Source: Betaproteobacteria bacterium (lineage in GTDB: Bacteria > Pseudomonadota > Gammaproteobacteria > Burkholderiales > SG8-41). Taken from it: a stretch of 5,051 bases of DNA. Shown here one piece after another: positions 1 through 5,051 of this stretch (the stretch's first letter is position 1; every line of letters starts with the position of its first letter). Under the pieces are notes generated by a model that had not been told where the DNA came from, searched no databases, and saw nothing but the letters and a program-made list of their open reading frames with translations. A program made the translations under genes and the position numbers. The DNA lies in contig JAJTHX010000275.1 of the NCBI GenBank assembly GCA_021300125.1, positions 1 to 5,051 of the forward strand, given 5' to 3'.

Positions 1-18
1 CATCACTAAAAAAATCCA

Positions 19-110
19 ATTTACAGGATGGACAGGATGTGCAGGATAAAACCCTTGGGCGGTCGTGAGGTTGTGGTTTTCATCCTGAATATCCTGTCCA
101 TCCTGTTAAT
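19..110. repeat. Intergenic inverted repeat, copy 1 (AGGAT/ATCCT family)
   Basis: Two facing arms at 19-54 and 75-110 are about 31/36 complementary and separated by a 20-base loop. Each arm carries three AGGAT words exactly 9 bases apart (26-30 missing the first A offset, i.e. AGGAT at 25, 34 and 43 on the plus strand; ATCCT at 82, 91 and 100 in the facing arm). The outer end of the left arm reads ATTTACAGGAT and that of the right arm, on the other strand, ATTAACAGGAT, which gives the unit a polarity. It lies just downstream of the hydratase stop codon and could fold as a long RNA hairpin. In the minus direction a T7 tract (14 to 8) follows the arm, so a terminator role is possible but unproven. 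The same structure recurs at 2907-3003 and 4527-4621. Confidence 0.88.
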
Positions 111-117
111 TCCGTTT

Positions 118-912
118 TTATTTACCCTTGAACTGCGGTTTGCGTTTTTCCTTGAACGCGGTGACGCCCTCGACATGGTCATGGGTCATGCGCGCGCCGC
201 AGATGGCCAGCACTTCCATTTCCAGCAGCTGTTCCAGCGTCGGGCTGTACATGTACTGGAACATGCGTTTGGCCAGCGTCAGCGCGTAGGTCGCGGAATC
301 GGCGATTTCCTGTGCCAGAGCCAGTGCCTCGGCCTCGAGCTGGTCATCAGGCACGAGCTTGCTCACCAGTCCCATATCCTTCGCCTCGGCTGCGGGTAGC
401 TTGCGGGCGCTGTAGACAATCTCCTTGGCGCGGGCGAGGCCCAGGTGCTGGGTCAGGAAATAGATCGCACCGCCATCAGGCGGGATGCCGACATTCTTGA
501 AAGCCATCAGCAGGTAGGCGGTGTCGCTGGCCACGATGAGGTCGCTGGCCAGTGCCAGGCTGGCGCCGATGCCGGCGGCAGGGCCGCGCACCGCTGCGAT
601 CACCGGCTTCTCGAGGTGGTGCAGCGCCAGCACCATGCGGTGGTGGCCCTTGGAGCGCTTGCGGCCACTGACGATATCGTAGCTGCCCATCGAGCCGACA
701 TCGCCGCCGGCGCAGAAGGCCTTCCCCGCGCCGGTGAGCAGAACCACGCGCACGGCATCGTCGAGATTGAGCTCGCCGAACACGCGGGCGAGTTCCTCGT
801 ACATGTCCGCGGACAGGGCATTGAGCTTGTCGGGGCGGTTAAGGGTGACGGTGGCGATGCCGTCGGCATGGGTGACAGTGACGCTCATGGCCGGTGTCCG
901 TTCAGAAGGCAT
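118..912 (-). CDS. Enoyl-CoA hydratase/isomerase family protein (crotonase fold), PaaG-like active site
   Basis: A 264-residue crotonase-superfamily enzyme of normal family length, expected to be cytosolic and to act on an acyl-CoA thioester. The two oxyanion-hole segments are clear: AFCAGGD at residues 65-71 and RGPAAGIGASLALASD at 109-124. The two glutamates of classical enoyl-CoA hydratases are not evident. The segment VGIPPDGGAIYFL (141-153) aligns without gaps to the PDSGG region of PaaG-type isomerases, which suggests Asp146 as the single catalytic acid. A double-bond isomerase or an unusual hydratase is therefore as likely as a standard hydratase. The ATG at 912 directly follows the TGA of the upstream Bug gene (no gap), which implies translational coupling. 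An internal ATG at 888 (MSVTVTHADGIATVTLNRP) is where family homology begins, so it may be the true start (256 residues). Neither start has a good Shine-Dalgarno sequence. It is last in the minus-strand run before repeat copy 1. Confidence 0.92.
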   Translation of the reverse strand: MPSERTPAMSVTVTHADGIATVTLNRPDKLNALSADMYEELARVFGELNLDDAVRVVLLTGAGKAFCAGGDVGSMGSYDIVSGRKRSKGHHRMVLALHHLEKPVIAAVRGPAAGIGASLALASDLIVASDTAYLLMAFKNVGIPPDGGAIYFLTQHLGLARAKEIVYSARKLPAAEAKDMGLVSKLVPDDQLEAEALALAQEIADSATYALTLAKRMFQYMYSPTLEQLLEMEVLAICGARMTHDHVEGVTAFKEKRKPQFKGK

Positions 913-1875
913 TCAGAAGGATTTGATGCCTGCACGGTCGAGCACGCGTTTCCATTTGACTACCTCGTCGCGCAGGTGGTTCTGGAACTCGGCGGTGGAG
1001 CTGCCCACCGGATCGGAGCCGTCGCGCTTCAACTGCTCGGCGAGTTCGGGCGAGCGCACGATGCGCGCAGTGGTTTCCTGGATGCGCACGATGGCTTCCT
1101 TCGGCGTGCGCGCCGGTGCGCTGAGCCCATTCCAGGCCACTGCCTGGAAACCCTTGAGGCCCTGTTCGTCGAGCGTGGGCACGTCGGGTAGCGCCGCGGT
1201 GCGGGCGAGGCTGGTGACGCCGAGCACGCGCACGCGGTTGGCGCGGATCAGCGGAATCACCGAGGTCAGGCCGTTGAAGACCATGTCGACATGGCCGCCG
1301 ACGAGGTCGGCCAGCGCCGGGGCATTGCCCTTGTACGGCACGTGAAGGATTTTCAGTCCGGCCATAGTGTTGAGCAGTTCGCCGGAGAGGTGTGGCACGC
1401 CGCCGTTGCCGGAGGAGCCGAAATTCATCTGGCCGGGGCGCTTTTTCGCCAGTGCGATCAGTTCGTTCATGTTTTTCGCCGGCACGCCGGGATGCACTAC
1501 CAGGCCCATCGGCGTGGTGTTGATGAGCAGGATCGGCTCGAAATCCTTCACCGGGTCATAGGGCAGCTTGGTCATCACGCTTGGCACCACGGTGAACGGT
1601 GCCGGGGTGACCAGCAGCGTGTGGCCGTCGGGTGCGGCGCGGGCGACGATTTCGGTGCCAATGGTGGTGTTACCGCCGGGGCGGTTGTCAACAATGACCT
1701 GCTGGCCCCAGGCTTCAGCCATTCTCGGTGCCAGAATGCGCGCGATGACGTCGGTGCTGCCGCCAGCAGCGAAGGGCACCACCAGACGCACGGCCTTGTT
1801 CGGAAAGGGTTGGGCCTGCGCAGCGCCCACGCCAAAAATAAAAGTCAATAAAATCATATACTTATAATTTTTCAT
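913..1875 (-). CDS. Bug/TctC-family tripartite tricarboxylate transporter substrate-binding protein
   Basis: A 320-residue periplasmic solute receptor of typical Bug length. A signal peptide is visible: Lys2 and Lys5, a hydrophobic stretch MILLTFIFGVGAA (7-19), and a probable signal peptidase I site AQA|QPFP after residue 21. Family signatures follow in order: VRLVVPFAAGGSTDVIAR (29-46), VDNRPGGNTTIGTE (62-75), the lobe-2 HVPYKGNAPALADLVGGHVD segment (178-197), and a C-terminal DPVGSS...EF...KW pattern. Family knowledge says such receptors bind carboxylates or similar small anions, often with no cognate TctA/TctB membrane genes nearby; none are seen here. The start at 1875 is supported by a strong GGAGG a few bases upstream, in the 18-base gap after the monooxygenase stop. 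The first 16 codons are strikingly AT-rich compared with the rest of the gene. The ligand is unknown, and the setting among acyl-CoA genes suggests an organic acid that is later activated to its CoA ester. Confidence 0.94.
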   Translation of the reverse strand: MKNYKYMILLTFIFGVGAAQAQPFPNKAVRLVVPFAAGGSTDVIARILAPRMAEAWGQQVIVDNRPGGNTTIGTEIVARAAPDGHTLLVTPAPFTVVPSVMTKLPYDPVKDFEPILLINTTPMGLVVHPGVPAKNMNELIALAKKRPGQMNFGSSGNGGVPHLSGELLNTMAGLKILHVPYKGNAPALADLVGGHVDMVFNGLTSVIPLIRANRVRVLGVTSLARTAALPDVPTLDEQGLKGFQAVAWNGLSAPARTPKEAIVRIQETTARIVRSPELAEQLKRDGSDPVGSSTAEFQNHLRDEVVKWKRVLDRAGIKSF

Positions 1876-1876
1876 G

Positions 1877-1893
1877 GGATCTCCTCCGGAAAC
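1877..1893 (-). promoter_or_regulatory. Strong ribosome binding site for the Bug gene
   Basis: Read on the minus strand, this short gap between the monooxygenase TGA and the Bug ATG contains GGAGGAGA, a near-perfect anti-16S match at normal spacing. It fixes the Bug start at 1875. It is also the only clear Shine-Dalgarno sequence upstream of any gene start in the window, so the receptor may be made at a higher level than its operon partners. Confidence 0.8.
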
Positions 1894-2892
1894 TCATGCA
1901 CTCTTGCCGCAGATGGACTGCAGGCGTGACATCGCGGCGCGGGCCTCGGCCTCGATGCGATCGACGATCGCGGCCAGCGGTTCGATTCTATCGGCGAAGA
2001 CCACGCCCTGGCCGCAGGACAGCATCGCCTTCTCGACGTCGCCGGTCTCGTAGGCCTTGCGGCCGACGGTGCCCATGATGTGCGGCAGGATCGCCGCGGT
2101 GTCCACGGGCTCCGCCTTTTCCAGCTGCTGGATCATCGCCACATGCGGCGTTTTCAGTGCACGCTGGGTGTTGCGCATGCTTTGCAGCAGCAGCGTGGTG
2201 TCGGTTTCGGCGGCGGCAACGAGGCGCTCCTTGTACTGGCGGTGCGCCCAGATTTCCTCGGCGACCAGGAAACGCGTGCCCATGGCCACGCCATCAGCGC
2301 CCAGCGCCAGTGCTGCGACCAGCTGTTCGCCGGTGCCGATACCGCCGGCGAGGATGACCGGAATCTTCACTGCGCGCGCCGCGGCCGCACCTGCGACCAT
2401 GCTGCCCACGGGTTCGATGCCAGGATGGCCACCGGCTTCAGAGCCGATCACGGTCACCGCATCGGCACCGAGCGATTCGGCCTTTTTTACGTAGCGCAGC
2501 ACGCCGGGCACCTTGTGCAGCACGGTGATGCCAGCGTCCTTCATCCGCCGGATGTACGCCTCGGGGTTGTTGCCCGCAGTCTCGACGAACTTCACGCCTT
2601 CCTCGATCACGGCGTCAATCAGCGGATTGACGCGGTCCGTGCCGTCGCGGCTGACGCGGATCATGATGTTGACGCCGAAGGGCTTGCCTTCACTAAGTTC
2701 GCGGCAGCGGCGGATGCCTTCGCGCAGCGCTTGCACATTGGGAAAACTCGCCGCGGTCATGAATCCGATCAGACCGGCGCGTGCCACTGCCGCGACATAG
2801 ACCGGATCGGCCAGCCACATCAGGCCGCTGGCAACGACCGGCAGGCGGATGCCGTAGAGCTCGGTGATGCGGGTTTTGAATGGAGTAGTCAT
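1894..2892 (-). CDS. Nitronate monooxygenase / 2-nitropropane dioxygenase-like FMN protein
   Basis: A 332-residue TIM-barrel flavoprotein of the nitronate monooxygenase family, expected in the cytosol with bound FMN. Visible signatures are the N-terminal PVVASGLMWLADPVYVAAV (18-36), GVNIMIR (73-79), GSEAGGHPG at 150-158 with His156 in the position of the family's catalytic histidine, and two phosphate/FMN-binding strands LAGGIGTGEQLVAALALGAD (181-200) and GVAMGTRFL (201-209). Family knowledge: characterised members oxidise alkyl nitronates, but relatives include enoyl reductases (FabK type), and copies inside acyl-CoA clusters have usually not been tested. Here a role on an acyl-CoA intermediate is plausible but is inference. 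The ATG at 2892 lies 14 bases from repeat copy 2 and is preceded by an A/T-only leader with no Shine-Dalgarno. It ends 18 bases before the Bug gene, clearly in the same transcript. GTG or upstream starts are blocked by the repeat, so the start is fairly secure. Confidence 0.9.
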   Translation of the reverse strand: MTTPFKTRITELYGIRLPVVASGLMWLADPVYVAAVARAGLIGFMTAASFPNVQALREGIRRCRELSEGKPFGVNIMIRVSRDGTDRVNPLIDAVIEEGVKFVETAGNNPEAYIRRMKDAGITVLHKVPGVLRYVKKAESLGADAVTVIGSEAGGHPGIEPVGSMVAGAAAARAVKIPVILAGGIGTGEQLVAALALGADGVAMGTRFLVAEEIWAHRQYKERLVAAAETDTTLLLQSMRNTQRALKTPHVAMIQQLEKAEPVDTAAILPHIMGTVGRKAYETGDVEKAMLSCGQGVVFADRIEPLAAIVDRIEAEARAAMSRLQSICGKSA

Positions 2893-2906
2893 GAAAAATT
2901 TTTTTA

Positions 2907-3003
2907 ATTAACAGGATGGACAAGATGTTCAGGATAAAAGCCGATTTCGATACGCCTATGAGCCATGGGTTTTAATCCTGTAAATCCTGACTATCCTGTA
3001 AAT
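2907..3003. repeat. Intergenic inverted repeat, copy 2, overlapping the synthetase stop codon
   Basis: Arms at 2907-2942 and 2968-3003 are about 28/36 complementary with a 25-base loop, and again show three AGGAT/ATCCT words at 9-base spacing (one degenerated to AAGAT). In the direction of the minus-strand genes the ATTTAC-type arm comes first and the ATTAAC-type arm sits immediately before the monooxygenase start. The synthetase stop (TAG at 2993-2991) lies inside the first arm, and the codons for its last few residues (QFTG) are repeat-derived. The copy fills nearly the entire 98-base gap between synthetase and monooxygenase. Rather than a terminator it seems to be a transcribed spacer, since no promoter is evident after it. 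Confidence 0.88.
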
Positions 3004-4409
3004 TGGTTGTTAAGCACAATCAACGCATCCGCAGCCACCACGCCCTCGGCATTGACGAACAGCGGGTTTACGTCAATCTCGGCGATACGGTCCTGGTGGT
3101 CGGCGGCAAGCAGCGACAGCCGCGAAATGGCCTCGGCCAGCGCGTCGATATTGCAGGCCGGTTTGCCGCGGTAACCCTGCAGCAGCTTGACACCCTTGAT
3201 CTCGTGGATCATCGCCTTCGCGGTTTCGACGTCGAAGGGTGCGTAGCGGTGGGTCACGTCGTGCATGATCTCGGTGAACACGCCGCCGAGGCCGGCCGCG
3301 ATCACCGGGCCGAAGTGCGGATCGTTGACCGCGCCGACGATGACTTCCTCGCCGCTGGCCATCTGCTGCACCAGAATGCCGGCGATGCGGGCGTCCTTGT
3401 TGTAGGCCGCAGCCGCGGCGTGTACTTCGCGCGCCGCCTGTTTCAGTCCGTCGAGGGTGGTGATGTTGAGGCGGATCACGCCGGCCTCGGTCTTGTGCGG
3501 GATGTCGGCGGATTCGATTTTCACCGCCAGCGGGAAGGGCAACGGCGCAGCCTTGAGTTGCTCGACGGCTGCTGCACTGAGCAGGGTTTCGCCGGTGACC
3601 GGGATGCCGTAGGCCTTCAGGATGTCTTTGGATGCGTGTTCGCCCAGCGTGCCTGAACCCTTCAGTTGGAGCGGCTGTTTCTCGATCAGGCGCTTGCCGC
3701 CGCGGGCGCGTGCGGCTTCAAAGTCGCGCTTCTTGTTGGCGAAGTCGTTCAATGCGGCCAGCGCATCGACGGTGCGCCCCGGGGCCAGCATGCATGGCAC
3801 GCCGTGGTTCTCGAGGTAATCCATCGCAGCGCGGTTGTCATCGGGCGAGGTCGGCCAGTTCAGCAGCAGGGGCTTGTCCACGCCTTTGAGCATTTCGATC
3901 AGGCCCTCGGCCCAGGCCATGGCGACCGCCCCGCGCGGGGAGCGCGCGACAATGGCGTCAATGTTGGGATCAGCCAGCACTTCGCGCATGGTCTTGGTGT
4001 ACGAGGCGAAGTTGTCGTTGTAGCCCTGCGCGGTGGTGTCGATCGGGTTCTCGATCGAGGCGTAGGCGACGACAATGCCGCGCAGCGTTTCGCGCGTCCT
4101 GTCGGACAGCCGCGGCAGGGTCAGGCCGCGCGCGTGGCAGCGGTCGGCGAGCAGCACGCCCGCGCCACCGGACAGCGTCATTACGCCCACCCCCGGGCCT
4201 TTCGGCAGCTTGTTCATGCGGAAGGCCTTGCAGTAATCGACCAGATCGTCGACGTCCTGCACTTCAATGAACCCGCCTTCGCGGAAGGCGGTGCGGAACA
4301 GTTCGTAGCCGGCGGTAAGCCGCGCGGTGTGCGAGGTCGCGGCCTTGCTGCCGATTTCGGAATTGCCGACTTTCCAGATCAGGATCGGCTTGCCGAGCTC
4401 GAGGGCGCG
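2991..4409 (-). pseudogene. NDP-forming acyl-CoA synthetase (acetate--CoA ligase family), C-terminal two thirds; 5' end missing
   Basis: About 472 residues that match the middle and C-terminal parts of single-chain ADP/GDP-forming acyl-CoA synthetases, which make acyl-CoA from acid, CoA and NTP through a phosphohistidine. Seen in order are ALELGKPILIWKVG (about 4404-4365), the phosphohistidine loop ATSHTARLTAG with the His codon at 4329-4331, a flavodoxin-like ligase domain with LSGGAGVLLAD, and a C-terminal ATP-grasp domain from about 3650 onward with KIESADIPHKTEAGV (about 3480-3524) and EIDVNPLF (about 3060-3085). The N-terminal CoA-binding Rossmann domain (roughly 240 residues) is absent. 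The open frame continues to an ATG at 4601, but those extra 64 or so residues are only the antisense of a Bug gene tail and of a repeat arm, so that start is spurious. There are no stops or frameshifts inside the retained part, which argues for a recent break or an assembly fault. The missing domain lies on the opposite strand from 4645. Confidence 0.88.
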
Positions 4410-4415
4410 TGCGCC
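4404..4415. other. Rearrangement junction with a short palindrome
   Basis: Homology to the minus-strand synthetase stops on the left side (ALELGKP begins at 4406), and homology to a plus-strand Bug C-terminus begins on the right side (AEPVASSPEEF from 4413). Exactly between them sits GGCGC-GT-GCGCC, a perfect 5-bp palindrome with a 2-base centre. Both gene fragments are cut here and neither has its missing part adjacent. This is a breakpoint, either biological or from assembly or amplification. The exact base cannot be placed because the two sides share GC-rich letters. Confidence 0.8.
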
Positions 4416-4517
4416 GAGCCGGTGGCCAGCTCGCCGGAGGAATTCACCGCCTTCATCCGCAGCGAAACCGAAAAATGGGCGAACCTGGTGAAGGCCGCCA
4501 ACATGCGCACGGATTGA
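4410..4517 (+). pseudogene. Bug/TctC-family receptor remnant (last 35 codons)
   Basis: The plus frame ending at TGA 4515-4517 encodes AEPVASSPEEFTAFIRSETE, then KWANLVKAANMRTD. This aligns without gaps over 35 residues to the C-terminus of the intact Bug protein in this window (DPVGSS...EF...R.E..KW...A), with 11 identities and many conservative changes, so family membership can be checked internally. In the family this is the last helix-strand region of lobe 1. The gene's other 280 or so codons are absent: upstream on the same strand the DNA is antisense to the acyl-CoA synthetase. The two Bug proteins are too different to be a recent duplicate. Its stop lies 10 bases before repeat copy 3 and 128 bases before the start of a synthetase gene, which suggests it was once directly upstream in an operon. 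Confidence 0.82.
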
Positions 4518-4526
4518 AGGACTTTT

Positions 4527-4621
4527 ATTTACAGGATGGACAGGATGTTCAGGATAAAAACCAAAATTCCTGATGCGATTGATTCCGCCTTTATCCTGCA
4601 AATCCTGCCCATCCTGTTAAT
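4527..4621. repeat. Intergenic inverted repeat, copy 3
   Basis: Arms at 4527-4561 and 4587-4621 are about 29/35 complementary with a 25-base loop, and carry three AGGAT/ATCCT words at 9-base spacing. The left arm (ATTTACAGGATGGACAGGAT) is almost identical to the left arm of copy 1. Relative to the flanking plus-strand genes its polarity equals that of copy 2 relative to the minus-strand genes: ATTTAC arm after a stop codon, ATTAAC arm before a start codon. It fills the gap between the Bug remnant and the synthetase start at 4645. Confidence 0.88.
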
Positions 4622-4644
4622 TGCCTTTTGATTTGATTGAATCC

Positions 4645-5051
4645 ATGACCACCCTGCCCGGCACCGCCCCCGACCTCTCCCGTCTGCTTGATCCACGCGG
4701 CGTCGCCATCATCGGCGCCTCGACTGACCTCGCCCGCATCGGAGGCCAGCCGATCCGGCTGCTCACCGAATACGGCTATGCCGGCCAGGTCTATCCGGTG
4801 AATCCGAAATACACCGAGATCAAGGGCCTGAAGTGTTATCCCGACGTGTCGGCGGTGCCGCAGCCCTGCGACGTCGCGCTGATCGCGGTGTCGGGACCGC
4901 TGGTGCCGGGCGCCATCGAGCAATGCGGCAAGGCCGGCATTCCCTTCGCCGTGGTGCTCTCCGCCGGTTTCAGCGAAGCCGGTGAAGCCGGCAAGGCACT
5001 CAACGACCAGCTGCTCGCCGCGATCAACAAGAGCGGTGTGCGCGTGGTCGG
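4645..5051 (+). CDS. NDP-forming acyl-CoA synthetase, N-terminal CoA-binding domain (partial, runs off window)
   Basis: An open frame of 135 codons from ATG 4645 with no stop before the window end. It encodes the Rossmann-type CoA-binding domain that opens single-chain ADP/GDP-forming acyl-CoA synthetases: LLDPRGVAIIGAS (14-26) with the Gly-rich turn, YAGQVYPVNPKY (45-56), DVALIAV (76-82) and VVLSAGFSEAG (103-113). All of these are standard positions for residues 1-136 of a protein of about 700 residues. The start fits because the family begins about 14-20 residues before VAIIGAS. No Shine-Dalgarno is seen; the leader after repeat copy 3 is T-rich. This piece does not overlap in content with the minus-strand synthetase fragment: together they make one complete enzyme. 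Either it is the separated 5' part of that gene or the start of an intact second copy, which the window cannot decide. Confidence 0.9.
   Translation, partial: MTTLPGTAPDLSRLLDPRGVAIIGASTDLARIGGQPIRLLTEYGYAGQVYPVNPKYTEIKGLKCYPDVSAVPQPCDVALIAVSGPLVPGAIEQCGKAGIPFAVVLSAGFSEAGEAGKALNDQLLAAINKSGVRVV

Noticed and set aside
28..399. Plus-strand frame starting inside repeat copy 1
   Set aside because: The start lies in a repeat arm and the body is antisense to the hydratase.
445..1191. Plus-strand frame of 248 codons across the hydratase and Bug genes
   Set aside because: It is rich in His, Arg and Ala, has no recognisable motif, spans the boundary of two well-supported minus-strand genes, and looks like antisense shadow.
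2080..2907. Plus-strand frame of 275 codons opposite the monooxygenase
   Set aside because: It is antisense shadow of a gene with clear FMN-binding motifs, has no family signature and no ribosome site.
2893..2990. Promoter for the monooxygenase operon in the repeat-containing gap
   Set aside because: TTAATT and TTGTCC words occur but not at promoter spacing, and they are part of the repeat. I see no convincing -35/-10 pair.
3666..4517. Long plus-strand frame of 283 codons
   Set aside because: Only the last 35 codons are Bug-like. The rest is the antisense of the synthetase, in a GC-rich background that makes long shadow frames common.
2991..4601. A 536-residue synthetase starting at ATG 4601
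   Set aside because: Its first 64 or so residues are antisense of a Bug C-terminus and of a repeat arm, and the ATG itself lies in the repeat. Only the part from about 4409 downward has family homology.
19..4621. CRISPR-like array from the recurring AGGAT words
   Set aside because: Copies lie kilobases apart, the period inside an arm is 9 bases, and there are no spacers or cas genes.
2907..4621. Recombination between repeat copies 2 and 3 as the cause of the split synthetase
   Set aside because: Flipping the segment between these copies does not restore either broken gene; the seam is at about 4404-4415, inside genes and away from the repeats.
4591..4923. Minus-strand frame of 110 codons at the right edge
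   Set aside because: It is antisense to the convincing CoA-binding domain and ends in repeat copy 3.

Overview
The window is GC-rich and its coding content looks like a catabolic acyl-CoA cluster from a betaproteobacterium, most likely Burkholderiales. The best hint is the presence of Bug/TctC-type periplasmic binding proteins, one intact and one remnant. That family is hugely expanded in Burkholderiales and often sits beside CoA-metabolism genes. The assignment is inference; there is no rRNA or other marker here.

Layout, left to right. Positions 1-117 hold an intergenic inverted repeat (copy 1). Three genes in a tight minus-strand run follow: an enoyl-CoA hydratase/isomerase (118-912), a Bug-family binding protein (913-1875) and a nitronate monooxygenase-like flavoprotein (1894-2892). 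Transcription runs right to left, so the order is monooxygenase, Bug, hydratase. Repeat copy 2 fills the gap at 2907-3003. A minus-strand NDP-forming acyl-CoA synthetase then occupies 2991 to about 4409, but it lacks its start and its whole N-terminal CoA-binding domain. At about 4404-4415 its reading frame abuts the last 35 codons of a second Bug gene on the opposite strand (to 4517). Repeat copy 3 follows (4527-4621), and then a plus-strand gene starts at 4645 that encodes exactly the CoA-binding domain of an NDP-forming acyl-CoA synthetase and runs off the window.

The right-hand part is the main point of interest. The two synthetase pieces are complementary and point in opposite directions, with a Bug 3' end and a repeat between them. 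A single inversion inside an ancestral minus-strand operon Bug2 - repeat - synthetase - repeat - monooxygenase - Bug1 - hydratase would produce this arrangement. The model predicts that the plus-strand synthetase breaks off a few hundred bases beyond the window and meets the missing 5' part of Bug2 on the minus strand. A chimeric assembly or amplification artefact would look the same from inside the window.

As a pathway, the genes fit uptake of an organic acid (Bug), activation to a CoA thioester (synthetase), and oxidation or isomerisation of the acyl-CoA (flavoprotein and crotonase). The substrate cannot be read from the sequence. The three intergenic repeats form one family: two facing arms, each with three AGGAT words spaced 9 bases apart. 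They occupy every gap of more than 20 bases in the ancestral order. There is no gene-free stretch above 300 bases, and I see no tRNA, rRNA, CRISPR array or transposase.
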